Below are positions 45,374 to 54,005 of a DNA stretch of 61,710 nucleotides, one piece after another. The stretch is taken from positions 1-61,710 of the forward strand of contig JASHOL010000108.1 in the NCBI GenBank assembly GCA_030041135.1. The letters run 5' to 3'. A program made the position numbers and the translations under genes. Below the pieces are notes generated by a model, which searched no databases, was not told the DNA's origin, and saw only the letters and a list, made by a program, of their open reading frames with translations. Origin of the DNA: Streptosporangiaceae bacterium (GTDB lineage Bacteria > Actinomycetota > Actinomycetes > Streptosporangiales > Streptosporangiaceae). Position 1 is the first letter of the stretch. Each line of letters begins with the position of its first letter.

Positions 45374-46048
45374 GTGGTGACGTCGTACGAAACCATGATC
45401 GACATGCTGGAGGCCGAGCTTGACGCCGTTTCAGGCGCGTTTAGCCAGCTCAAAGAGGAGGACTGGGCGAAGCCGACGCTGCTCGTTCCGGTCGATCCCG
45501 ACCTGCCGAAATGGACGGTGCTCGAGCTGGCCGGCCATTTCGATGTCGCGATCGGGCTGACAAGGACGCTTATAGCGGAAAAAGAGGACTCGCAGCCGGC
45601 TAGGGACAGCACGAGCTTCTTCATTAACGCGCGATCGGAGACCGGGCCGGTCGTGTACTCGTACGCATACAAGGTGGTCGAGGGCAAGACGCCCGCGGAC
45701 ATGCCCGGCGTCCTCGCGGAGACGTTCAGCAAGACAATCTCCGAGGCGCGCGACGTGCCCGCCGACTTGGTCGGACCCGGTTACTTCGCGCCCATGCGGG
45801 TCGACGAGTTCGTGTACAGCCGGATCCTCGAGGCGGTCGTGCACGGCATCGACCTGGCCCAGGCCGTGAACGGCCCGATCTTCGCCACGCCGGACGGCAT
45901 TACCACGACCGCGTCGATCCTTGATGACCTGCTGGCGCGTCGTACCCGCGGGACCCGGCCGCCTGAGCTGAAGGACGACCTCGCCTGGATCCTCGCGGCC
46001 TCGGGTCGCGCAGAGTCCGCCGACAACCGGCTGCCGCTGATCGGCTGA
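45374..46048 (+). CDS. DinB-like mycothiol-dependent maleylpyruvate isomerase-family protein
   Basis: 224 residues. The N-terminal four-helix bundle has WTVLELAGHFDVAIGLTRTL, with His in the place of the first metal ligand, and later VYSRILEAVVHGIDLAQAV, with the His-x-x-D pair. A short C-terminal part follows. These metal-binding proteins use mycothiol in actinobacteria; the exact reaction here is unknown. GGAGGGTG lies 8-9 bases before the GTG chosen; GTG codons at 45368 and 45377 are alternatives. Confidence 0.85.
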   Translation: MVTSYETMIDMLEAELDAVSGAFSQLKEEDWAKPTLLVPVDPDLPKWTVLELAGHFDVAIGLTRTLIAEKEDSQPARDSTSFFINARSETGPVVYSYAYKVVEGKTPADMPGVLAETFSKTISEARDVPADLVGPGYFAPMRVDEFVYSRILEAVVHGIDLAQAVNGPIFATPDGITTTASILDDLLARRTRGTRPPELKDDLAWILAASGRAESADNRLPLIG

Positions 46049-46170
46049 CGGCCGCCTGCGTCTGACTTCCTGCGAGTTGTCCGGAACGAATGGGGGCAAG
46101 CCGGGCGCGATTTAACCGACAATCTGTATGGTGTCAGTTTGGAGCGGCCGAGCCGGGGGAGGAGAGCGCG

Positions 46171-47004
46171 ATGACATCCATACCCGATGTCCTGCTGAAC
46201 AACGGCCAGAAGATCCCCCAGTTCGGGTTCGGCGTCTTCCTGGTAAAGCCCGAGGAGACCTTCGCGGCGGTGACGTCCGCACTAGCGTCCGGCTACCGGC
46301 ACATCGACACCGCGGAGATGTACGGCAACGAGAAGGAAGTCGGCGAGGCGGTCGCGAAGTCGGGCCTTGACCGGGCGGACGTCTTTCTCACCACGAAGCT
46401 GAACAACGACGCGCATCGCCCGGATGACGCACGACGGGCCTTCGACCGGTCACTCTCGGCGCTCGGTACCGACTACGTGGACCTATTCCTGATCCACTGG
46501 CCGCTGCCAACCCGCTACGACGGGGACTATGTGTCGACGTGGAACACCCTGGAGGAGTTTTACCGGGACGGCCGGGCGCGTTCGATCGGCGTGTCCAACT
46601 TCCAGGCCCATCACCTGCGTCGGCTGCATACCGAGTCCGAGGTCCCGCCGGCCGTCGACCAGATCGAGGTCAACCCGTACCTGACCCAGGACGAGCTCCG
46701 GCAGTTCTGCGGGGAGCATCAGATCGCGGTGGAAGCCTGGTCGCCACTCGGGCGCGGGCGAGACCTCGGCGACCCGACGATCGACGCGATCGCCCGCCGG
46801 GTGGGCAAGACCCCGGCCCAGGTCATCTTGCGCTGGCACATCGACCGCGGCGACATCGTGTTCCCCAAGTCCGTGAATGCGGCCCGGATTAGGGAAAACA
46901 TCGACATCTTCGACTTCGAGCTGTCCGGCGAGGACGTCGAGGCGATCACCGCGCTTAACCGGAACCAGCGAACCGGGCCGGACCCCGACAAGTTCGCCGG
47001 CTAG
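46171..47004 (+). CDS. Aldo/keto reductase (2,5-diketo-D-gluconate reductase type)
   Basis: 277 residues, full length. Catalytic set: Asp in HIDTAEMYGNEKEVGEAV (Asp and Tyr), Lys in FLTTKLNN, His in FLIHWPLP. NADPH-site residues are in FPKSVNAARIRENIDIFDF. It is closest to AKR5-type carbonyl reductases (VNPYLTQDELRQFC). It should reduce small carbonyl compounds with NADPH. ATG with GGGGGAGGAG upstream. Its last codon overlaps the end of a tiny minus-strand exoprotein frame. Confidence 0.93.
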   Translation: MTSIPDVLLNNGQKIPQFGFGVFLVKPEETFAAVTSALASGYRHIDTAEMYGNEKEVGEAVAKSGLDRADVFLTTKLNNDAHRPDDARRAFDRSLSALGTDYVDLFLIHWPLPTRYDGDYVSTWNTLEEFYRDGRARSIGVSNFQAHHLRRLHTESEVPPAVDQIEVNPYLTQDELRQFCGEHQIAVEAWSPLGRGRDLGDPTIDAIARRVGKTPAQVILRWHIDRGDIVFPKSVNAARIRENIDIFDFELSGEDVEAITALNRNQRTGPDPDKFAG

Positions 47005-47171
47005 ACGGGGCCGCGCTCATAACTGCCCAACGGCCGGGGGCGTGCCGCTGCCGTCACCGCCCCGCGCCCAGCGAGCGATGCGGCTTTCGCTGCCGTCGTG
47101 CCGATCCCGAGTATCGCGGCACTCAGGAGCGCCGTTGCGGCAAGACCCGTCCCCTGGCGCCCGACAGCCAT
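47001..47171 (-). CDS. Small predicted secreted peptide or 5' remnant of an exoprotein gene
   Basis: A 56-residue frame. It begins MAVGRQGTGLAATALLSAAI, continues LGIGTTAAKA, and has an AxA cleavage site followed by ~25 residues and a stop. The first 30 residues are a textbook Sec signal peptide. There is no mature domain of any size. It is either a secreted peptide or a gene cut off shortly after the signal sequence. A promoter-like region with a TGGTCTATACC element lies upstream. Confidence 0.4.
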   Translation of the reverse strand: MAVGRQGTGLAATALLSAAILGIGTTAAKAASLAGRGAVTAAARPRPLGSYERGPV

Positions 47172-47228
47172 CGGTTTCTTCCGCCGAGATGCCTCCCGTT
47201 TGCTGACCCTAATCCGAATTGACCAATG

Positions 47229-47239
47229 TGGTCTATACC
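47229..47239. promoter_or_regulatory. DasR-site-like element TGGTCTATACC
   Basis: It resembles the actinobacterial GntR/DasR consensus TGGTCTAGACCA, with one internal change and the last base missing. It is 58 bases upstream of the minus-strand secreted-peptide start, the position expected for control of an exoenzyme gene. Confidence 0.3.
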
Positions 47240-47545
47240 CTTAGACATCACCCGATGCCCTGATGATGGCATCTATAAGAGATTTACAGCTGATTTCGGG
47301 TTCTGGCGCGCCTGCCGGATTCGGCCGCGAGGATTCGACGGCCCGATTTCGTTATGACAGGCGCACGGGGCCGACGGCCTTAATTGTTGTCTGTTCGGCG
47401 CCGGCCACCGGCGTTACCGTGGTCGATGTATTCCACCTGCCGCCCTTTAGCCGCAGGCGTCGTGATGACCGCGGTACCGAGCCGCTGATGCCGGCGTACT
47501 TTCTGCAACTAAGTTTCTGACGACCGAGAACTGGCCTCACTTAAC

Positions 47546-47561
47546 GTAGTACAAAAACTAC
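47546..47561. promoter_or_regulatory. AT-rich inverted repeat upstream of the MreB-like gene
   Basis: GTAGT and ACTAC flank ACAAAA, about 180 bases before the MreB-like start. It is unusual for this GC-rich DNA and could be an operator or part of a promoter. Confidence 0.3.
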
Positions 47562-47743
47562 TTATCGTGACGGCACAATTAAGCCCGGTTGGTGAGCGGA
47601 GTAGCGCCAGAACCGTAAGCCAACGGCTCCGCTCGGCGCCCGGCCGCGACTTAGGTCACATTGGTCCTGCGACGGACGGCGTTCGGGCCCGCGTGGATCG
47701 CGCCATACTGGGTAGCGGGCCATTTCGGGCAGAGGACGAAGTG

Positions 47744-48745
47744 ATGGGGCTGCGGTCGGGCGTCGCGATTGATCTCGGGACGGTGAACACGCTTGTGTAC
47801 GTCACCGGCCGCGGCATCGTCATCGACGAGCCGTCGGCGATAGGTATCGACCGTAGTACGGGCGCGATAACCGCCGTCGGTCAGGCCGCGGACTCGCTTA
47901 CCGGTAAGGAGACCCAGCATGTCGAGGTTCTCCACCCGCTCCGCGATGGGGTAATCGCCGATCTTAATGCGACTGCGGCCATGATCCAGGCGTTCCTAGC
48001 CCGGGCTAAGGTCGGGCGCGGGTTTGGCCGCAAGCAGTGCGTGATCTGCCTGCCCGGCGAGGCGACGACGGTCGAGCGGCAGTCCGTACTGGCTGCCGCG
48101 GAGGCGCTGCGACCCAGGCGCAGCATTCAGCTTGTCGACGAGCCGGTCGCGGCCGCTGCCGGAGCCGGATTCGACCTTGAAGCCGGCGTCGGCGCATTCC
48201 TCGTTGACATCGGCGGCGGCACCACCGAAATCGCCGTGATGGCGGGCGGTCACGTGGTGCGGGCCCGTTCCCTTCGAACCGGAGGGAACGCGATGGATGA
48301 GGCGATCATGCGCGCGGTGAGGTCCGAATTCGGGCTGCTGCTAGGCCGGGATGCCGCGCGCGCCCTCAAAATGACGCTCGGTCTCGGGGACGGAACCATC
48401 TCGGACGTAGAGACCGTGGGCGTCGACGCGGCCCGCCGGACGCCGCGCGTCGAACGCATATCGGCTGCGCTGGTTGCCGCGGCGGTCGAGCCCACCGTGC
48501 GCGCAATAGTCGGCTCAGTTACCGAGCTGCTGGCCGACATTCCGCCGAATCTCGCCGAAGACGTGTTCCGCGGAAAGATCAGGCTAGCGGGCGGCGGCGC
48601 CCTGCTGCCCGGCCTGGCATACCGGATCGAGGCCGAGGCGGACATCGCGACGATGGTTGTCGATGATCCGCTGCGGTGCGTGATCAGGGGTGCGGCTTAC
48701 ATCCTGGAGCACGGTTACGAGCTTCCAGGCAGCGGCGCCGCCTGA
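47744..48745 (+). CDS. MreB/Mbl-like actin-family protein
   Basis: 333 residues, near full MreB length. Actin-fold signatures: phosphate 1 VAIDLGTVNTLVYV, PLRDGVIADLNATAAMIQAF (MreB-type), phosphate 2 FLVDIGGGTTEIAVMAGG, and adenosine loop LAGGGALLPGLAYRIE. It lacks an obvious N-terminal amphipathic helix. MreB organises cell-wall synthesis or, in actinomycetes, spore walls. mreC, mreD and rodA are not next to it. ATG chosen after AGAGGACGA; the GTG one codon earlier is equivalent. Confidence 0.92.
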   Translation: MGLRSGVAIDLGTVNTLVYVTGRGIVIDEPSAIGIDRSTGAITAVGQAADSLTGKETQHVEVLHPLRDGVIADLNATAAMIQAFLARAKVGRGFGRKQCVICLPGEATTVERQSVLAAAEALRPRRSIQLVDEPVAAAAGAGFDLEAGVGAFLVDIGGGTTEIAVMAGGHVVRARSLRTGGNAMDEAIMRAVRSEFGLLLGRDAARALKMTLGLGDGTISDVETVGVDAARRTPRVERISAALVAAAVEPTVRAIVGSVTELLADIPPNLAEDVFRGKIRLAGGGALLPGLAYRIEAEADIATMVVDDPLRCVIRGAAYILEHGYELPGSGAA

Positions 48746-49282
48746 GCACCACGCGGGCCTGCAGGCTCAAGGGGCCATCCGAACCGGCCTAGATGCCGAT
48801 CTGCGCTACAGCGCGCACCATCGGGTCTTCTGGCGCTCTTTCAATAAAGCACTCATATGGCTTTTCTGATGGTGTTAGCCTGCTCGCGGGCCTTGAAGTC
48901 GTTCTTTACTGATCGAGCGCGTATGAGCCCGATCAACGAAACGCAATGTGCAGTTATCGGTAGACAACATGAGCCGAGATGACGCGGCCTGAGCACCACT
49001 GCGCATTTGCATAGCGCAATTGCCTTCGGCATAGAGGTGGGGGAGAGGCGGGCGTGACTGAGTTAACCGCGACGGCACTCGTAACTTGCACGGAATCGCT
49101 TGCCGTCACCGGAACCCGGTCGCGGTTTGCGTCGGGAACCTGTGATCGGCTCGGCAGGCGTGCTCCCATCCAGAGCTTGCCGATGGCTCTCCCGCCTGGG
49201 GGCGGCGGGACGCTGCGGCCGCGACAGGCAGGGCCACGGGGAATACCACCACGCCGAGCGGAGCCTCGGCGGAAGGAGCGTC
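48746..49282. promoter_or_regulatory. Long leader region before the conservon operon
   Basis: About 540 bases. The part 48830-49010 is clearly AT-richer than its surroundings and is likely to hold the operon promoter. A GTG at 49054 with GGGGGAGAGG upstream opens an 83-codon frame running past the kinase start; it may be a leader frame but has no family. CCTGAGCACCAC occurs at 48741-48752 and 48988-48999. Confidence 0.35.
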
Positions 49283-52200
49283 ATGCCCCCGCAAACACGC
49301 CGTAACCGCCAGCGGTCGATCCGGGTTTTGCTTGGCTCCATCTTTATCGTCCCGCTTGCCTCGCTGCTCGGCCTGTGGATTTTCGCCGCGACCATCACGG
49401 TGTCCAGCGCAATCCAGGAGCATGACTTCAACAGCCAGGATCAGCGCTACGGCTCGTGGGCGCAGACGCTGTTCACGCAGCTAGCGCAGGAGCGACTGGT
49501 CGCTTACGAGTGGCTCAGCAGCAGGCACCGCGGGTCGGATCCCGCGTACCTCGCGCAGCAGAAGCTGACGAACACCGCCGTCAGAATGCTCCTGGATGGC
49601 CTGAGCTCGAGCCCGCCGGGCTCGCCCGCGGCCCGGCCGGCGCTCGCCGACTTCAAAACCGAAATATCGGCGCTAGGACGCATTCGCGCTTCGGTCATGC
49701 TTGGGAAGGTTTCGGCACTTACATCGTTTACCGAATATAACAGTATAGTTGATGCCGAATTCAACCTCTACGGCGATCTCGTCGTGGTAAACAACACGCC
49801 GCTGTACATGCAGGCGGCCGCCAGCGTTGAAGCGGGCCGCGCGCTCGAGCTAGGCAGCCGGGAGGCAACCCTCGCAGCCGGCCCGATCATGTCCGGCGTG
49901 CGGATGAGCCAGGCGGAGCGGGCGCTGTTCGCGCAGACCGCGGCGAACCGGCAGTACCTGATGGCAGACGCGATCAGGAACCTTGACCCGGCCCTCGGCT
50001 CCGGATACCAGCGCGCCGACGCCTCGCCGGCCTATCAGAGCTTCAGCACCCTTGAGGCGGCCATCTCCGACAGCACAGGAAGCAGGGGCCCGACGTTCGG
50101 GGAACTGGCCGCATTCGCGCTCGTCTCGAAGGTTCTCTTCGGCGAGTATCAGTCCGCCGAGGTGCAGAACCGGCTGGCGCTGTCCAGCCTCGGCACTCAG
50201 ATTGGCAATCACCTGCTCTGGGAAGTCGGCCTCGCCGGCGGTATCGGCTTGCTTGCGGTCGTGCTTTCTGTGTTCCTCATGGTTCGATTCGGCCGGCGGA
50301 TCAGCCGTGACCTCACCGGGTTGCAGCACGCCGCACTGGACCTGGCGGAGGAGCGGCTGCCGCAGATGGTCGACCGGCTGAGCCGCGGCGAGGACGTGGA
50401 CGTGCCCGCCGAAGCGGCGACGGGGACGCAGGGCCGGATCCTGGAGACGGCAAGGGTTGCCGCGGCATTCTCCTCAGTGCAGCGCACCGCGGTCGAAGCG
50501 GCGGTCGGCCAGGCTCGGCTGCGCGCAGGCGTCGCCCAGGTCTTCCGGAACCTCGCCTGGCGCAGCCAGTCGCTGCTGCACCGGCAGCTAACGCTCCTGG
50601 ACGGAATGGAGCGCAGATCGAGCGAGCCAGAAACGCTGGAAGAGCTTTTCCAGCTCGACCACCTCACGACCCGCATGCGTCGGCACGCCGAGGGCCTGAT
50701 CATCTTGTCGGGCGCGAGCCCCGGCCGTGGCTGGCGCGAGCCAGTGCCGATCATGGACGTGCTGCGTGGCGCTATCGCGGAGGTGGAGGACTACAAGAGG
50801 GTTGCGGTCATCTGCGAATCGCAGGACGCCGTGATCGGCTCGGCCGTTGCCGACGTGATTCACATGCTCGCCGAACTCATCGAGAACGCGACCACGTACT
50901 CGCCCGCCAGCACCGAGGTCACGATCAGGGCCGAGCGCGTGGCGAACGGCTTCGCCGTGGAGATCGAGGACCGCGGTATCGGCATCGGCGCGGACGAGCT
51001 TGCTGCCTTCAATGGGCGGCTCGCGAACCCACCCGAGTTCGACATCGCCGACACCAACCAGCTGGGCCTGTTCGTGGTCGGTCGGCTGGCGGCGAAGCAC
51101 CACATCAGGATCACGCTGCGGATGTCGCCATTCGGCGGCACCTCAGCGATCGTCCTGCTCCCGCACGCGATCGTCGCGTTGAGCGACGCTAGCGGTGCGT
51201 ATCCCCCCGGTGTGCGCGTTCTCGGGAACGGCCGCGAGCTCGTCAGCACAGGCCGGGAACTGCCGGGGGGCGGCGGCGACCACGGTGGCAATGGCAGGGA
51301 TCTGGGCGGCGCCGGACAGGATCGGGGCGGTAATTGGCGCGAGCTCGGCGGCAGCGGGCGCGAGCTCGCAGCTGGCGGTCGCCGGGACGCCGCCGACACC
51401 GGCCCAGGGCTTGCCGGCACCGGCCCCGGACCAGTCGGCACCGGCCGAGAGCCAGTCGGCACAGGCCCTGGGCCTGCCGGCACCGGTCCTGGCCTAGCTA
51501 GCACTGCTTTCGGTCTCACCGCAACTGGCCCTGGTCTCACCGCCACCGGCCCTGGGCTTGCCGCCACGGGCCTCGGGCACGATGGCCCAGGCCTGGCCGT
51601 CGATGGCCAGGAGCAGACGGCGACCGGGCAGGAGCCCTCCGGTCCCGGCCTTCAGCCGCCCGGTCCTAGTCTTGAGCCGCCCGGTCCCAGGCTTGAGCCT
51701 GCGGGAGGTCAGAACTTGCCCGGCGGAGGCCTCGATCTGGCTGGCACTCGATCCGTACCAGGCGTCGACACCCGTGAGCCCGCCGGCGCGGCCACGGTGC
51801 CGCAAGAGGGAACTCCCGGCGCAGACTCCTTCGATGTGTTCCGCATCAATCCGCCCGCCGGAACCCGCAACACTGCCGACGCGGGGACCCCCTGGCTAGG
51901 GAACGGCAGGCGCGAGTCCGCTGTCACGGCCGACAACCAATCGGCGTGGCCGGATTCCCCGCCCCAGCGTCCGACGAGCGGAGCCGACTCCGACAAGCCG
52001 TGGCTACCGCGCCGGGTTCGCCAGGCGAGCCTGGCACCGCAGCTCAAGACCGATGCTCCGCGGATACCCGAGAGTGCTCAGGTGGGTGCGAGCCAGCCTG
52101 AAAGCGACGGCGAGCCGGTCGGCGAAGGACCCAATCCGGCCGACACCCGAGCGCTCGTGCAATCGCTACAGTTCGGGCTCGAACGCGCCAGGACATCGGA

Positions 52201-52354
52201 AGCACCGGAGGAAGACTCCTGGGCCACGTCGCCTGACCGGTCGTGGCCGCCGATGCCCGGTGAATCCTGGCCGCCTCCGGCCTCCGAGCCCTGGCAGTCA
52301 CCGGCCGGCAACCCGGATCTGGCCGCCCGGACAGAGGACGAGGGGGAGCAATGA
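49283..52354 (+). CDS. Conservon histidine kinase with NIT sensor domain (CvnA-like)
   Basis: 1023 residues. TM1 ~13-37 and TM2 ~315-336 flank an external nitrate/nitrite-sensing (NIT)-type helical domain (QRYGSWAQTLFTQLAQERLV). HAMP follows, then a dimerisation region with LDHLTTRMRRHAEGL (~455-470) and an ATPase: N box MLAELIENATTYSPAS (~529), G1 DRGIGIG (~563), GLFVVGRLAAKHH. From ~648 to ~820 the tail consists of about 25 degenerate 7-residue repeats; the last 200 residues are disordered. In conservons this kinase-like protein works with Roadblock, DUF742 and GTPase partners on the membrane. ATG after GGAAGGAG. Confidence 0.93.
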   Translation: MPPQTRRNRQRSIRVLLGSIFIVPLASLLGLWIFAATITVSSAIQEHDFNSQDQRYGSWAQTLFTQLAQERLVAYEWLSSRHRGSDPAYLAQQKLTNTAVRMLLDGLSSSPPGSPAARPALADFKTEISALGRIRASVMLGKVSALTSFTEYNSIVDAEFNLYGDLVVVNNTPLYMQAAASVEAGRALELGSREATLAAGPIMSGVRMSQAERALFAQTAANRQYLMADAIRNLDPALGSGYQRADASPAYQSFSTLEAAISDSTGSRGPTFGELAAFALVSKVLFGEYQSAEVQNRLALSSLGTQIGNHLLWEVGLAGGIGLLAVVLSVFLMVRFGRRISRDLTGLQHAALDLAEERLPQMVDRLSRGEDVDVPAEAATGTQGRILETARVAAAFSSVQRTAVEAAVGQARLRAGVAQVFRNLAWRSQSLLHRQLTLLDGMERRSSEPETLEELFQLDHLTTRMRRHAEGLIILSGASPGRGWREPVPIMDVLRGAIAEVEDYKRVAVICESQDAVIGSAVADVIHMLAELIENATTYSPASTEVTIRAERVANGFAVEIEDRGIGIGADELAAFNGRLANPPEFDIADTNQLGLFVVGRLAAKHHIRITLRMSPFGGTSAIVLLPHAIVALSDASGAYPPGVRVLGNGRELVSTGRELPGGGGDHGGNGRDLGGAGQDRGGNWRELGGSGRELAAGGRRDAADTGPGLAGTGPGPVGTGREPVGTGPGPAGTGPGLASTAFGLTATGPGLTATGPGLAATGLGHDGPGLAVDGQEQTATGQEPSGPGLQPPGPSLEPPGPRLEPAGGQNLPGGGLDLAGTRSVPGVDTREPAGAATVPQEGTPGADSFDVFRINPPAGTRNTADAGTPWLGNGRRESAVTADNQSAWPDSPPQRPTSGADSDKPWLPRRVRQASLAPQLKTDAPRIPESAQVGASQPESDGEPVGEGPNPADTRALVQSLQFGLERARTSEAPEEDSWATSPDRSWPPMPGESWPPPASEPWQSPAGNPDLAARTEDEGEQ
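51224..51750 (+). repeat. Tandem 21-bp (7-residue) repeat tract in the conservon kinase tail
   Basis: Units read as GNGRELV, STGRELP, GNGRDLG, GAGQDRG, GNWRELG, GSGRELA, then TGPGLAG, TGPGPVG, TGREPVG, TGPGPAG, TGPGLAS, TGPGLTA, then GPGLQPP, GPSLEPP, GPRLEPA. The seven-residue period is held across three sub-blocks, implying repeated expansion with divergence. Confidence 0.75.
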
Positions 52355-52788
52355 TGCAGCGGGGGGGATTTACGGCGACGATGGACTGGGTTCTCGATGA
52401 CCTGGTTCGCCGGGTCAGCGGGATCAGCCAGGCGGTCGTCTTGTCCCGTGACGGCCTGACGCTTGGCGCGTCACACGGTCTGAGCCGCGAGGATGCCGAG
52501 CACATGGCCGCCATCGCGGCCGGATTGCAGAGCCTCGCCCGCGGCGCCGCGCTCCGCTTCCACGGCGGCGAGGCCCGGCAGGCAATTGTTCAAATGGACA
52601 CGGCTCTGCTGTTCGTGATGGCCGCCGGACAGGGTTGTTGCCTCGCGGCGCTCTGCCCGGCCGATGCAGACCACGGTCTTGTCGTCTACGAGATGGCGAT
52701 GCTCGTTAAGCGCCTTGGTCAGTACCTGTCCACGAACCCGAGGACAGCGGCAGTCACAGTCGGGGCAGTGGAACGGCTGATGGAATGA
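52351..52788 (+). CDS. Roadblock/LC7 domain protein (CvnB-like)
   Basis: 145 residues, a complete Roadblock/LC7 fold: LDDLVRRVSGISQAVVLSRD, GLSREDAEHMAAIAAGLQSL, VYEMAMLVKRLGQYLS. These act as regulators of the small GTPase in the same operon. ATGA overlaps at both ends couple it to its neighbours. Confidence 0.95.
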   Translation: MMQRGGFTATMDWVLDDLVRRVSGISQAVVLSRDGLTLGASHGLSREDAEHMAAIAAGLQSLARGAALRFHGGEARQAIVQMDTALLFVMAAGQGCCLAALCPADADHGLVVYEMAMLVKRLGQYLSTNPRTAAVTVGAVERLME

Positions 52789-53156
52789 CTGATGGCGGAG
52801 ATAGGTGGCTCGACCGGGAAGCCGGCCCAGTCGTCCGACCCTATGCACTGACTCGCGGCCGCACCAGGCCGCACGGCGCCACACTCGGCTTGATCGACCA
52901 CGTCGCGGCGGCAGGGCCGCTGGTGGTAGATGCCAGGGGCCTGGGGCCCGAGCATCGGCACCTGCTTCACCTGTGCCGCAAGCCGACCGCGGTCGCGGAG
53001 CTTGCGTCAGAAACGGACCTGCCGCTCGGCGTTGTCCGGGTGCTGCTCGGCGACCTACTCGAACGCGGCGCGGTGACCGTCGCAGCGCCTCCGGACGCGG
53101 GAACTCCGGAAGAAAGTGTTATGAGGAGCGTGCTTGATGGACTCCGGGCGCTATGA
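52785..53156 (+). CDS. DUF742 protein (CvnC-like)
   Basis: 123 residues. Hallmarks are VVRPYALTRGRTRP, LHLCRKPTAVAELASE and LPLGVVRVLLGDLLERGAV, a winged-helix-like fold standard as the third conservon gene. It overlaps the Roadblock gene by 4 bases and the GTPase gene by 20. Confidence 0.95.
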   Translation: MTDGGDRWLDREAGPVVRPYALTRGRTRPHGATLGLIDHVAAAGPLVVDARGLGPEHRHLLHLCRKPTAVAELASETDLPLGVVRVLLGDLLERGAVTVAAPPDAGTPEESVMRSVLDGLRAL

Positions 53157-53739
53157 GGCAGTGGCCGGAGCCCTGGCTGCGCCGGTCGTCACGAAGATTC
53201 TGATTGCGGGAGGCTTCGGCGTTGGGAAGACGACGCTGGTCGGGGCGATCAGCGAGGTTCGGCCGCTGCGCACCGAAGAGGTATTGAGCGAGGTCGGAGT
53301 CGGAGTCGATGACACCGCCGCCATCGAGCACAAAAACACGACGACGGTGGCCATGGACTTCGGCCGTATCACGTTCCCGAGCGGCGTCGTACTTTACCTG
53401 TTTGGCACGCCAGGCCAGGAGCGGTTCTGGTTCATGTGGGACGAGCTTGCCTACGGCGCGCTAGGCGCCGTGGTGCTAGCCGACACCAGGCGACTCGCCG
53501 ACTGCTTCTCGTCGGTCGACTACTTCGAGCGGCGGAGGACCCCGTTCGTGGTGGCGGCGAACAAATTCGACGGTGCGCCTGAGTATGAAACCGAGACGAT
53601 CCGCGATGCGCTGGACCTGGACTCCGACGTGCCGGTGTTGATGTGCGACGCGCGAAGGCGGGAGTCAGTCAAGGAGATCCTCATCGCGGCGGTAACTCAC
53701 TCGCTCACGAAGCACAGGATGGCGGCAGCACATCGCTGA
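53137..53739 (+). CDS. Conservon small GTPase (CvnD-like)
   Basis: 200 residues. P-loop GGFGVGKTTLVGAIS; switch II region LFGTPGQERFWFMWDEL, with a Pro where Ras has Ala; base-recognition VVAANKFDG. It matches MglA-like conservon GTPases. The ATG at 53137 follows GAGGAG; a TTG just before it is less likely. As last gene of the operon it probably acts as the switch read by the kinase and Roadblock proteins at the membrane. Confidence 0.95.
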   Translation: MDSGRYEAVAGALAAPVVTKILIAGGFGVGKTTLVGAISEVRPLRTEEVLSEVGVGVDDTAAIEHKNTTTVAMDFGRITFPSGVVLYLFGTPGQERFWFMWDELAYGALGAVVLADTRRLADCFSSVDYFERRRTPFVVAANKFDGAPEYETETIRDALDLDSDVPVLMCDARRRESVKEILIAAVTHSLTKHRMAAAHR

Positions 53740-54005
53740 GCCGACTGGCCGTCGAACTGCCCCCGTTTAGCACTGTTTTGTGTGGTTGCTGGTCAGCTCA
53801 GGCGCGGCTAGCGAGGCCATCGGCGGGAAGCTATAGCAGGCTATATCCGGATAACAGCGCAGCAATATTACCCGCGAGTAGTGAACTACGTCTCACTGCG
53901 AAACCAGCTGTGCTCACTCGGCGTCGAACCTCCCGTTGCTCACCGTGACGGACGCCGGGCCGATCGCCCGGGCCGCGCGGCCAGTACCGACAGGAAGGAC
54001 GCTTC

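Larger units (their letters stand above)
47172..47743. promoter_or_regulatory. Divergent intergenic region before the MreB-like gene
   Basis: About 570 bases, locally less GC-rich. Contains TGGTCTATACC (47229-47239) and an AT-rich inverted repeat GTAGT-ACAAAA-ACTAC (47546-47561). A small plus-strand frame at 47263-47520 is not convincing as a gene. Confidence 0.4.

Noticed and set aside
47263-47520. Plus-strand 85-codon open frame before the MreB-like gene
   Set aside because: No ribosome site, no domain, and composition unlike neighbours; treated as noncoding.
47567-47743. N-terminal extension of the MreB-like protein from an upstream GTG
   Set aside because: MreB similarity starts exactly at the ATG at 47744, which has its own AGAGGA site; the extension reads as noncoding.
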